From an uncultured Collinsella sp. (lineage in GTDB: Bacteria; Actinomycetota; Coriobacteriia; Coriobacteriales; Coriobacteriaceae), in the NCBI GenBank assembly GCA_900542325.1, contig UQMY01000006.1, positions 7,911 through 71,910 on the forward strand: DNA of 64,000 nt, given 5' to 3'. Shown in pieces: positions 34,224-42,204 of the stretch (position 1 is the stretch's first letter; each line of letters starts with the position of its first letter). The translations under genes and the position numbers were made by a program. The notes under the pieces were generated by a model that saw only the letters and a list, made by a program, of their open reading frames with translations, was not told the DNA's origin and ran no database searches.

Positions 34224-35540
34224 TTATCCTTTCCACCCCAAATGGGAATCCTCCGATGCGCCTTCGCACGCTCGCATGACCTCGATACCGTGCGAGCGTG
34301 CGAACTCGACGAGCTCTGCGTTGCGGGCGTTTATGGTGCCGAAGGCGGCGGGACACACGATAAGGCGCGCGCAGTGGACGAGGAGCTCTTTGGCGCGGGC
34401 TATGGTTCTATCCCCGATCGGCTCGAAGGCGCGCTCGGCCACGCATTCCGCCGCCAGGTCGCGCGCGAGCTCGCAGTCGATGTCCCCTTCGTGCAGAACG
34501 CCCGTGTAGAACGCCTTGCCCTGCCGGATGAGCTGGCGAAACACAGCCGACCCCGTACCTGCGCCGGCGATGACGAACGTGTGCGCATCGCCGTGCGGGC
34601 GTCCAATTTCCACGCTGCCGAAGCGCTCGTTGAAGGTGCCATGTTGAAGGCCGTAGAGCTCGCCAATCGTCTCGCGCGTGAATATGTCCTCGGGTGCGCC
34701 GGCGCGGAAGACCCGGCCGTCCTTCACGCAAATCACCTTGTCGGCGCTTTTCTGCGCGAGCTCGAGTTCGTGGATGGACATGATGACAGCCACATTCCGC
34801 GATTTCGCAAGGTGGCGAAGTATTCGCAGCAGGTCGATCTGGTAGCGGATATCGAGATACGACGTGGGCTCGTCGAGCACGAGCACACGCGGATCCTGCG
34901 CGATGGCGCGTGCGAGCATGACGCGCTGGCGTTGCCCGTCGCTTATCTGCATAAAGTCGCGCTCGGCGAGCTCTTCCACATGTGCGGTTTTCATGGCCTC
35001 GTCGACCCGACTATGGTCGTCGGGCGAGAGTGTGCCCATTCGCCCGGTGTAGGGGTGCCTTCCCGCCTCTACGACATCGCGGCAGGTGAGGAGCTCGGTC
35101 CGGGGGCGATCTGTCAGCATAACCGCAAGGTTCCTTGCAAACTCCGCCGTCTTCCATCGGGAAATCTCCCGCCCGTCGAGCTCGACCGCGCCGGCAAGCG
35201 GTGCCAGATGGCGTGTGATGGTTTTCAAGATAGTCGACTTGCCCGAGCCGTTCGGCCCGATGAGCGCCACGACGTCGCCCGCGCGAACCTCCAGATCGAC
35301 GCCTTCGACTACGACCTTCTTGTCGTAGCCCGCCGACAGGTCGCTTATGTGGAAAAGCGGCGCTCCGTCAGCCTGCGTTTCGACCGTAGTTTCGAGGTTC
35401 GGCTCCGCTCGGAGGAGGCGTTCCGCGCGCAGTTCCGCACGAGCCGAAAGTGCCTTCTGGCGCTTTCGTGCGAGCTCAGGACTGTCTAAGCATGGAATGT
35501 CCCCTCCGAGCGTTTTGGGCCGCGGCACGAATTCCCCCAT
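34224..35540 (-). CDS. FecE/BtuD-type ABC ATPase with N- and C-terminal extensions
   Basis: 438 residues, against about 260 for the family. Residues 1-60 are an extension, of which 10-45 are encoded by palindromic element copy B. The ATPase (about 62-310) has GPNGSGKST, an unusual signature ISDGQRQR, and VLVLDEPTSYLD. Residues 315-438 form an added domain with FVIAGAGTGSAVFRQL, GVLHEGDIDCELAR and CPAAFGTINARN, seen in some archaeal and clostridial siderophore/corrinoid ATPases; its role is unknown to me. It starts at the base after the permease stop and powers the uptake system of this cassette. Confidence 0.85.
   Translation of the reverse strand: MGEFVPRPKTLGGDIPCLDSPELARKRQKALSARAELRAERLLRAEPNLETTVETQADGAPLFHISDLSAGYDKKVVVEGVDLEVRAGDVVALIGPNGSGKSTILKTITRHLAPLAGAVELDGREISRWKTAEFARNLAVMLTDRPRTELLTCRDVVEAGRHPYTGRMGTLSPDDHSRVDEAMKTAHVEELAERDFMQISDGQRQRVMLARAIAQDPRVLVLDEPTSYLDIRYQIDLLRILRHLAKSRNVAVIMSIHELELAQKSADKVICVKDGRVFRAGAPEDIFTRETIGELYGLQHGTFNERFGSVEIGRPHGDAHTFVIAGAGTGSAVFRQLIRQGKAFYTGVLHEGDIDCELARDLAAECVAERAFEPIGDRTIARAKELLVHCARLIVCPAAFGTINARNAELVEFARSHGIEVMRACEGASEDSHLGWKG
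35406..35512. repeat. Palindromic element, copy B, inside an ABC ATPase gene
   Basis: The core (35431-35485) has the same agttccgcacgagcc and gtgcgagc...aggactg as copy A. The apical stem is different (35445-35454 with 35459-35468) yet still fully paired. The arms 35406-35424 and 35494-35512 pair at 18 of 19 positions, counting two G-U. On the minus strand the element reads in frame as residues 10-45 of the ATPase, and the core reads DSPELARKRQKALSARAEL. Confidence 0.85.
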
Positions 35541-36581
35541 CTACCTCACCTGCTTCTTCAGCATGAGCGCGATAACCACCGGAGCGCCGAAGATGGCGGT
35601 GACGGCGCTGACGGAAAGCTCGACGGGAGAGAACAGCGTGCGCGCGATCAAATCGCAGCCCGCGCAGAAGATGGCGCCTCCCAAGAAGCACGCAGGAATC
35701 ACGCGGATGGGCTTCGACGACTTTAGCGCCGACTTCACGAGATGCGGAACCGCGATGCCTACGAACGACACCGGACCAGCGAACGCGGTCACGCAGGCGG
35801 AGAGCATGCTCGCTAGAAGGACGAGCACCACGCGGAAGCGTTCGACGTTCACGCCGACGCTTTTCGCGTAGGCTTCTCCCAGCTGGAAGGCGGAAAGGGG
35901 CTTCGATATCGCGAATACGCATGCGCTCACGGTGATCACCACGACCGCGATGACCGCGATGTCGTCCCAGCTCGAACCCGAGAAGCTACCCAAAGACCAG
36001 TTGTGCAGGTTCACGATGGACTGGTCGTCGGCGAAGGCGATGAGGAAGTTCGTCGCCGCCGAGCAGATGTATCCCACCATGACGCCCGCCACGATGAGCA
36101 TGGCCATGGAACTTATGCGCCGTGCGATGAGGAGCACGAAGCCGATGGTGATAAGCGAGCCCAGAAACGCTGCGGCCACCATGGCCGGCGAGGACATGGC
36201 CTGGTTCGCGCCTAGAAGTACGATCATCGTAAGCGCGACGACGAACTTTGCGCCCGAGGAGACGGCCAAGATGAACGGGTCGGCGATGGGGTTGTTGAAA
36301 AACGTCTGCAGCAGGAACCCGGAAAGCGAAAGTGCCCCGCCGAGAAGCACGGCTGAAAGTACGCGCGGCAGTCGAATCTCCCAGATGACCTGGCTTTCCA
36401 TGGAATTGGCCGCGCCGCCCGAAAGGATGCCGGGGATGTGGTCTGCGGGCACGAGCACGCTCCCGATGCACAGGTTGGTCCCGACGAGCACGATGAGGGC
36501 AACAGCGAGCAGCGCCGTCACGACGCGACACCGCGCGGCGCGCCCCGATTCGTCGTATGCCATGGAAAGTCGGCTTCTCAT
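35541..36581 (-). CDS. FecCD-family ABC permease
   Basis: 346 residues with nine or ten membrane helices. IRLPRVLSAVLLGGALSLSG, GFLLQTFFNNPIADPFILAVSSGA and VSFVGIAVPHLVK are hallmark blocks of FecCD/BtuC permeases for siderophores, heme or corrinoids. It lies between the substrate-binding protein gene and the ATPase gene. The start at 36581, four bases after the previous stop, has a weak ribosome site; MAYDE (36563) is an alternative. Confidence 0.92.
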   Translation of the reverse strand: MRSRLSMAYDESGRAARCRVVTALLAVALIVLVGTNLCIGSVLVPADHIPGILSGGAANSMESQVIWEIRLPRVLSAVLLGGALSLSGFLLQTFFNNPIADPFILAVSSGAKFVVALTMIVLLGANQAMSSPAMVAAAFLGSLITIGFVLLIARRISSMAMLIVAGVMVGYICSAATNFLIAFADDQSIVNLHNWSLGSFSGSSWDDIAVIAVVVITVSACVFAISKPLSAFQLGEAYAKSVGVNVERFRVVLVLLASMLSACVTAFAGPVSFVGIAVPHLVKSALKSSKPIRVIPACFLGGAIFCAGCDLIARTLFSPVELSVSAVTAIFGAPVVIALMLKKQVR

Positions 36582-36585
36582 GGTG

Positions 36586-38157
36586 CTAGCCGAGCTTCCT
36601 CAGATAATGGAAGTCGCTCGTGTCATCGCCGGTGAACGCCCCGTGCAGCTCGTCGATAATGTCGGCGGTAGAAGTCATCTGCTGGTACATGTCGGCGCTT
36701 GTGACCCAGACGTTGCCGTTCTTCACGGCTTTGAACTGCGACAATAGCGCGTTTTTGCCTACGAAGTCGTTCAAGGTGGCAACCGATTCGTCGATGGTGC
36801 CGTTGTAGACGATGATGTCGGCATCCTTCGCTGTCGCGTAGAAGCGCTCCATTTCGAGCGTTACTGACGAACCTGACGTCGACGCCGTCTGCGCGTCATC
36901 GAGCGCGTAGCTGCCGCCTGCAAGCTCGATCATCTGCGCCACGTAGTCGCCCGCCCGCCGCGTGACGGCGGCCCCGTTCGAGTTAATGTAGAAATACGCC
37001 ACGGTTTTACCTGACGACGCGAGCCCCGACGTTTGCTCGACGCGGGCCTTCTGCTCGTTGAACAGGTGCGTGGCCTCGTCTTCCTTGTCGAACAGGACGC
37101 CGAAAAGCTTAATCCACTCGACGCGCCCGAGTGCTTTGGGCTCGCTCGACGACTGTTCGGTGAGCACGACGAGCCCGAGCTTCTGCAGCTTTTCCTTCAC
37201 ATCGGGCGTGTGGTTGATCATGGTGTTCTCGATGGCGAGCGTGCAGCCCGAGGCCGATATTCGCTCGTAGTCGGGCGCGCTGTACTTGCCGCCGTAGGCG
37301 ATCGCCCCACTTCCGAGCGCGCTTTTGAAGCCCGCGACCGAGCAATCGTCGGCTTTCGTGCCCGACATTAAGATATTGTCGTTCGCATCGAGCGCGTCGA
37401 CCAGGCACATCGTCGCCGACGACACGAGGTACACCTTGTCGGCGGGGCGCCTTATGACCGCGATGTCGGAGCTTAACCCATCAGGTACCTTCGCATCTTG
37501 CGGCACCACGAGGAAGCGCTCCCCGTTCGAAACGCAGATAAGCCGCAGGCCGCCTTCGAACTCGTCGACAGTGAAGTGCTCGGCGTATTCAAGCTGAAGC
37601 GCTCCCGTCGGCTCCCAGCCGCAGCCCAAATCGGCGTTGTGGAAGTCGGCCGCGGCGCTTGAAGCCGTTCCCGCAGGGGAGCCGCCGCTTGCATCGTCGC
37701 CCGATTTCTCCTTCATGGTGGATGAGTCGAAGTGGAGCGTGTAGTCGATGGTGTGCGGCGTCGACATGGCGACGGTCTCGGCCGACACGGCGATGTCCTC
37801 GTCGAGCGTGACGGGTATCTCGAACGTGGAGTTGCCGCCGTCGTTTACGGGCGCGTAGTCCACGCCGTCGACGGTCATCTTGTCGTAGTTCGAACTCGAC
37901 CAGGTGATGGTCGCGGTGTAGGTGTCGCCATCCTTCACAATTGTGGTGGGTGAGGCGATGCTTGCGCGCCCTGACCCGCCGGAAAGCGAGACGCTCACCG
38001 TGTATTCCTGAGAGCCCGCCGTGCCACCGGTCGCGTTCGGGCTCGCACTGCACCCCGCGAAGGGAAGCGCGAGCAGGGCGACGAGAACGCAGGCGATCGC
38101 GCGCGCCGCGATGCTGTGGAGCTTCCTGTTTTCCCCCTTGGGAAGAATCGACCGCAT
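36586..38157 (-). CDS. Substrate-binding lipoprotein with NEAT-like N-terminal domain
   Basis: 523 residues. The signal peptide ends in lipobox LPFAGC. Residues about 50-150 form a beta-rich domain with ITWSSSNYDKMTVDG and IPVTLDEDIAVSAETV, similar to part of the next lipoprotein and recalling NEAT/iron-transport-associated domains. The C-terminal 330 residues are a BtuF/TroA-type binding protein (ALGRVEWIKLFGVLF, GKTVAYFYINSNGAAVTR). It catches the substrate for the FecCD permease. The substrate could be a corrinoid, heme or metal chelate; control by the riboswitch favours a corrinoid or cobalt. Confidence 0.83.
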   Translation of the reverse strand: MRSILPKGENRKLHSIAARAIACVLVALLALPFAGCSASPNATGGTAGSQEYTVSVSLSGGSGRASIASPTTIVKDGDTYTATITWSSSNYDKMTVDGVDYAPVNDGGNSTFEIPVTLDEDIAVSAETVAMSTPHTIDYTLHFDSSTMKEKSGDDASGGSPAGTASSAAADFHNADLGCGWEPTGALQLEYAEHFTVDEFEGGLRLICVSNGERFLVVPQDAKVPDGLSSDIAVIRRPADKVYLVSSATMCLVDALDANDNILMSGTKADDCSVAGFKSALGSGAIAYGGKYSAPDYERISASGCTLAIENTMINHTPDVKEKLQKLGLVVLTEQSSSEPKALGRVEWIKLFGVLFDKEDEATHLFNEQKARVEQTSGLASSGKTVAYFYINSNGAAVTRRAGDYVAQMIELAGGSYALDDAQTASTSGSSVTLEMERFYATAKDADIIVYNGTIDESVATLNDFVGKNALLSQFKAVKNGNVWVTSADMYQQMTSTADIIDELHGAFTGDDTSDFHYLRKLG

Positions 38158-38161
38158 GGCG

Positions 38162-38695
38162 TTACTTCAGTGCGTCGGCGCGCAGATCGACGCCGGCGGA
38201 TTCGAACACAAGTGTGCGGTCGTACCACTGCTCTTTTCTAATACTCCACGCGGCACAGGCGGTGTCCTCGTCGAGCGCATCAACGGGCACGTCGTAGGTG
38301 TACTTGCCTTCCGCGTTTTCCACATAGGGGATGAAGTCGGCCTCGCTCGCGGCGGCAGCCTCGTCGCCCGTGCCCATGAAGAGCTTGCCGTAGCCCGTGC
38401 CGGAAAGCGTCATCACGCAGTGCATGGAGCCGTTTTCCACGATGAGCTGGGCGTCCACGATCCTGAACATGTTCGAGCTGGAATCTACGGTGATTGGATA
38501 GGTGCCGTCGGCCACCTTGTCGGCGGTGATGGGGGCAGCGCTTGCGCCCGCGGGCGCATCGGCCGCCTGTTCGGTCTTTTCCTGGGAATCGGCATCGCTT
38601 GCCTTTGCGCTGTCGATTGAATTTCCGGCGCAGCCGGCGAGCGAGAACGCGCAAAGCGCCGCCGACAGGGCGAAGACGAGGGTTTTCTTCAACAT
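38162..38695 (-). CDS. Small NEAT-like lipoprotein
   Basis: 177 residues with lipobox SLAGC. After an acidic, Ala-rich linker comes one beta-rich domain with MTLSGTGYGKLFMG and VPVDALDEDTACAAWS. It parallels the N-terminal domain of the adjacent binding protein (IPVTLDEDIAVSAETV), with a shared Y-x-K-[LM] element. It may bind a tetrapyrrole and hand it on; not proven. The start at 38695 lies after AAGGAA. A longer reading has no signal peptide context. Confidence 0.72.
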   Translation of the reverse strand: MLKKTLVFALSAALCAFSLAGCAGNSIDSAKASDADSQEKTEQAADAPAGASAAPITADKVADGTYPITVDSSSNMFRIVDAQLIVENGSMHCVMTLSGTGYGKLFMGTGDEAAAASEADFIPYVENAEGKYTYDVPVDALDEDTACAAWSIRKEQWYDRTLVFESAGVDLRADALK

Positions 38696-38720
38696 GGAGG
38701 GGGTTCCTTTCAATCGCTTC

Positions 38721-38806
38721 GACCGCCCGTGCCGTGCGGTGGGCGGTCGGGATGCGAATGCAACGGGCATGCGTCGTCAGTCGGGGAAAGGCGCATGCCC
38801 GTTGCA
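38721..38806. repeat. Two strong hairpins between the chelatase and lipoprotein genes
   Basis: 38759-38773 pairs exactly with 38792-38806 (15 bp). gaccgccc (38721-38728) pairs with gggcggtc (38741-38748). No T-run follows on the minus strand, so mRNA processing or protection is likelier than termination. Confidence 0.6.
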
Positions 38807-38841
38807 CGGGGACGCGACCGGCGCCCCCGTGCGCGGCGAGT

Positions 38842-39768
38842 TTACAGCTTGGCGATGGCGTCGTCCACGTGCGAGACGTAGATGTCGTCGACCGCGACGT
38901 TCTGTCCCAGACCCTGGAGCAGGCACGTCACTTCGAAGCCGGCGGCCACGAACTTCGCAGCCCAGCTGTCGGGGTCGGTCTCGTCTGCCATGTCGTTGTT
39001 CGCGTGGTCGCCCGCGACCACCATGAACGGCGCGAGCACGGCCTTCTTGTACCCTGCGGCGCTCGCGGCGGCGATAACATCCTCGCAGGTCGGTTCAGCC
39101 TCGACGGTGCCGACGAAGAACTGCGTCAAGCCCTCGTTCTTGAACACTTCCTGCATCTTGGCATAGTCGGCGTTGGAATCGGCTTCGGTGCCGTGGCCCA
39201 TGAGGCACAGCGCCGTCTTGCCGTCGTCGAAGGACGCCATGTTCTCCTTAATGGCTGCGGCAACCTTCTTGTAGTCGTCGTCGGAGGTGAGCAACGGGTC
39301 GCCGAGCGAGATCTTGTCGAACTTGTCGGCGTACTTGTCGAGCTCGTCTTTTACGTCGGTGTATTCCAGGCCAGCCATGAGATGCGTCGGCTGCACGACG
39401 ATTTCCTTCACGCCGTCTTCCACGCAGCGGTCAAGCGCCTCGGTCATGTTGTCGATCGTGATGCCGTCGCGCTTCTTTAGCTTGTCGATGATGATCTGCG
39501 CGGTGAAGGCGCGGCGGATGTCGTAGTCCTGCCAGTACTTCTCGCGGATAGCGTCTTCGATGGCGCCGATGGTGATGTGGCGCGAGTCGTTGTAGCTCGT
39601 GCCGAAGCTCGTGACGAGGATGACCGGCTTCGCGGCCTTCTCCTTTTCACTAGATTTCTCGGAACTCGCGGAGGTGTTGGAGCAGCCCGCGAGCGCGACT
39701 CCGGCGAGCGCGACGGCTCCGGTTGCTGCGGCGCCCATGAAGCCGCGGCGTGACATCTGGTCGGACAT
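38842..39768 (-). CDS. cbiK: Exported CbiK-type sirohydrochlorin cobaltochelatase
   Basis: 308 residues. The N-terminus carries a twin-Arg motif (SRRGFMGAA) and lipobox ALAGC, so the protein is exported and lipid-anchored. The mature part is CbiK: ILVTSFGTSYNDSR at the start, the metal/active-site His in MGHGTEADSN and the second His in VVAGDHANNDMA. Cytoplasmic CbiK inserts Co2+ into sirohydrochlorin. Periplasmic forms such as CbiK-P of Desulfovibrio vulgaris have been linked to metal or heme transport. It is first in the riboswitch-controlled cassette. Start 39768 follows AAAGGAAAAACC. Confidence 0.88.
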   Translation of the reverse strand: MSDQMSRRGFMGAAATGAVALAGVALAGCSNTSASSEKSSEKEKAAKPVILVTSFGTSYNDSRHITIGAIEDAIREKYWQDYDIRRAFTAQIIIDKLKKRDGITIDNMTEALDRCVEDGVKEIVVQPTHLMAGLEYTDVKDELDKYADKFDKISLGDPLLTSDDDYKKVAAAIKENMASFDDGKTALCLMGHGTEADSNADYAKMQEVFKNEGLTQFFVGTVEAEPTCEDVIAAASAAGYKKAVLAPFMVVAGDHANNDMADETDPDSWAAKFVAAGFEVTCLLQGLGQNVAVDDIYVSHVDDAIAKL

Positions 39769-39884
39769 GGTTTTTCCTTTCCTCGGTTTGCCGGTCCCCC
39801 GGCGACAGTTGCTTGTCGGCACAAGCGAAAGAAAAGCGCACCCCTCGGGGTTCACAAGGAGCTAACGCCACGGCGATGCCGTGA

Positions 39885-40010
39885 GGAAAAGGCGAAGCAG
39901 TCTGGCTTGGGGCGCGAGGCGGTTCGCCCGCGCGTCCTATACAGTAATGTCCCTTGCCCAGGATTCCCACCTGGTTCCCTCCGCAAGCCAGCGCGGGCTG
40001 TGCAGGCGCC
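39885..40010 (-). promoter_or_regulatory. Cobalamin riboswitch upstream of the exported cbiK
   Basis: On the minus strand the core gggaaccaggtgggaatcc (39961-39979) matches the GGGAAnnnGGUGnnAAUCC segment. ggacattactgt then matches the CCGCnACUGU-type segment, and agccagactgc (39891-39908 region) matches the B12 box. A small hairpin (ccccgagggg, about 39841-39850) followed by tttt-rich sequence could be the expression platform. It should lower expression when adenosylcobalamin is plentiful. The rest of 39769-40226 holds the divergent promoters; nothing else is clear. Confidence 0.85.
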
Positions 40011-40226
40011 GCGCCGGTCATTTCCTTTTATCCGATTGTCATATGCTCGTTGCCGAAACTTTTACTATGATAGTGGGCACTTGTGAACGTGTCAAAGCCA
40101 GCGCGGGCGGCATTGCGCCTCCTGCCTGCGTATTTGCGCCGATTGCTGCCGCAGGCGCCGTGTTTTGCCCGCTGCGCGAATGGCGGCGTAAACGGTTGCG
40201 ATGAGAAACGGGAAGGGAAGGCTCGG

Positions 40227-41018
40227 ATGATTCATATCGTTGGCGCAGGCTCGGGCGCCGCCGACCTTATCACGCTGCGCGGGGCGCGCCTTCTGCGCGC
40301 GGCCGACGTAGTCGTTTGGGCGGGAAGCCTTGTGAATCCCGAGCTGCTCGCCGAGTGCAAGGAATCCTGCGTCGTCTACGACAGCGCGCACATGACCTTG
40401 GAGGAAGTGCTCGACGTGATGTGCGCGGCAGATGCGCGGGGCGAGGAAGTGGTGCGCCTGCACACGGGCGACCCGTGCCTGTACGGCGCCATCCAGGAGC
40501 AGATGGACGCGCTCGACGCGCGCGGCGTGGACTACGAGGTGGTGCCCGGCGTGTCGAGCTTTTGCGGTGCCGCGGCGGCGCTTCGCCAGGAATACACGCT
40601 GCCGGGAATCAGCCAGTCGGTCGTGATCACGCGGCTTTCCGGGCGCACCCCCATGCCCGCGGGCGAGGGCATGCGCACCATGGCGGAAAGCGGCTCGACT
40701 ATGGTCATCTTCCTGAGCTCGGGTATGCTCGCCGAGCTTTCCGCCGAGCTTTTGGGCGCGGGCCGCAGCTCCGACGAGCCGGCGGCGCTCGTGTATAAGG
40801 CGACCTGGCCTGAGGAGCGCGTGGTGCGATGCACAGTGGGCACGCTCGCCGATGCGGGCGCGCGAGAGGGCATCGACCGCACGGCGCTCGTGGTGGTGGG
40901 CCGCGTGCTCGGAGCTCGCGGCGGGCTTGCGCACGACGGCGCGCAAGCGGAGTCGTACGAGCGCAGCAAGCTTTACGACCCTTCGTTTGCCACTGGGTAT
41001 CGGAAGGCGAGCAGCTAG
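40227..41018 (+). CDS. cbiF: Cobalt-precorrin-4 C11-methyltransferase
   Basis: 263 residues of the SAM-dependent tetrapyrrole methylase family. IHIVGAGSGAADLITLRG and the SAM loop LHTGDPCLYGAIQEQ, VPGVSSFCGAAAAL are diagnostic, and SGRTPMPAGEGM marks CbiF/CobM. It methylates C11 of cobalt-precorrin-4. It is the first gene of the 17-gene operon. ATG 40227 follows gggaaggga; a longer reading upstream lacks family similarity. Confidence 0.93.
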   Translation: MIHIVGAGSGAADLITLRGARLLRAADVVVWAGSLVNPELLAECKESCVVYDSAHMTLEEVLDVMCAADARGEEVVRLHTGDPCLYGAIQEQMDALDARGVDYEVVPGVSSFCGAAAALRQEYTLPGISQSVVITRLSGRTPMPAGEGMRTMAESGSTMVIFLSSGMLAELSAELLGAGRSSDEPAALVYKATWPEERVVRCTVGTLADAGAREGIDRTALVVVGRVLGARGGLAHDGAQAESYERSKLYDPSFATGYRKASS

Positions 41019-41019
41019 C

Positions 41020-42204
41020 GTGGCCTTCGATCATTACATATATACCGGGACGACCCGCCTGCGCTGCGGCTACACCACGGGGAGCTGCGCCGCGCTCGCG
41101 GCGAAGGCGGCCTGCGAGATGCTCTTGTCACGAAAGCCCGTCGGCCGCGTGTCGATCGTCACCCCCGGCGGGCTGCCCGTCGAGGCGAACGTGGTCGACG
41201 CATGCATCGGCGAGGGGTGCGCCCAGTGCGCCGTGCGAAAGGACGCAGGCGACGATGCCGATGTGACCGACGGCGTGCTCGTGTACGCGCGCGTGGAACA
41301 TGCGGGGTCGGGCACGGGCGCTGCGGGCAGCAAGGGCGTGCCCGCGCGCGAATCGGAAGTTTCCGTCGATGGCAGCGTGGGCGTGGGGCGCGTGACGTTG
41401 CCCGGGCTCGAGCAGCCGGTGGGGGCGGCCGCCATCAACGCGACGCCGCGCGCGATGATCACTTCGGCGGTGCGCGAGGTGTGCGCCGCGCACGGCTTTT
41501 CTGGAAATATCGCTGTGACGATTTCGGTACCCGAGGGTGTTGCCCTTGCCGAAAAGACCTTCAACCCGCACCTGGGGATAGAGGACGGCATTTCCATCCT
41601 GGGCACGACGGGCATCGTCGAGCCGCGCAGCCTTGCTGCCTTGCGCGACAGCATCGAGCTCGAGATCCGGCAGCATGCGGCTATGGGGCGGCGCGGAGTC
41701 GTGCTCACGCCCGGCAACTACGGCGGGCAGTTCATCTCGGGGCATTTCCACCTAAACGGTGCACCGGTGGTCTTCATCTCCAACTTCGTGGGCGATGCGA
41801 TTGATTGCTGCGTTCGCGAGGGATTTACCAATGTTCTTCTTGTGGGACACATCGGCAAGCTGGTGAAGGTTGCGGGCGGCATCATGGACACCCATTCGCG
41901 TACCGCCGACTGCCGCGCGGAGATTCTGGCCGCCCACGCGGCCTTGGCCGGCGCGGGCGCGAAGACCGTGCGCGAGATCATGTCGTCGGTCACGACCACG
42001 GCGGCGCTCGAGGTAATCGAGGCCGCCGGCGTGGGGGACGCTGCGCGCGCCTCGCTCGCTGTGGCAATCGATGACAGGTTGCGCCGCCGCGCGGCGGGCG
42101 CATGCGACATCGCCGCGGTCGTGTTCGACGCCGAGCGCCGAGAGCTTTTCCGCACGTCGGGCGCCGATGCAGTTATCGGGGAATTGGGGGCTACGTATGA
42201 GTAA
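41020..42204 (+). CDS. cbiD: Cobalt-precorrin-5B C1-methyltransferase
   Basis: 394 residues. LRCGYTTGSCAALAAKAA opens the CbiD family; TPGNYGGQF and VLLVGHIGKLVKVAGGIMDTHS are conserved later. It methylates C1 in the anaerobic pathway and so marks the route as oxygen-independent. The start is GTG at 41020, one base after cbiF. An insertion around residues 90-115 (Gly/Ser/Ala-rich) is longer than usual. Confidence 0.93.
   Translation: MAFDHYIYTGTTRLRCGYTTGSCAALAAKAACEMLLSRKPVGRVSIVTPGGLPVEANVVDACIGEGCAQCAVRKDAGDDADVTDGVLVYARVEHAGSGTGAAGSKGVPARESEVSVDGSVGVGRVTLPGLEQPVGAAAINATPRAMITSAVREVCAAHGFSGNIAVTISVPEGVALAEKTFNPHLGIEDGISILGTTGIVEPRSLAALRDSIELEIRQHAAMGRRGVVLTPGNYGGQFISGHFHLNGAPVVFISNFVGDAIDCCVREGFTNVLLVGHIGKLVKVAGGIMDTHSRTADCRAEILAAHAALAGAGAKTVREIMSSVTTTAALEVIEAAGVGDAARASLAVAIDDRLRRRAAGACDIAAVVFDAERRELFRTSGADAVIGELGATYE

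Noticed and set aside
40036..40071. Promoter for the cbi operon (TTGTCA with TATGAT)
   Set aside because: The spacing of 24 bases is too long, and no alternative pair at 16-18 bases is convincing.
40021..40226. A second cobalamin riboswitch before cbiF
   Set aside because: No GGGAA/GGUG core or B12 box could be found on the plus strand.
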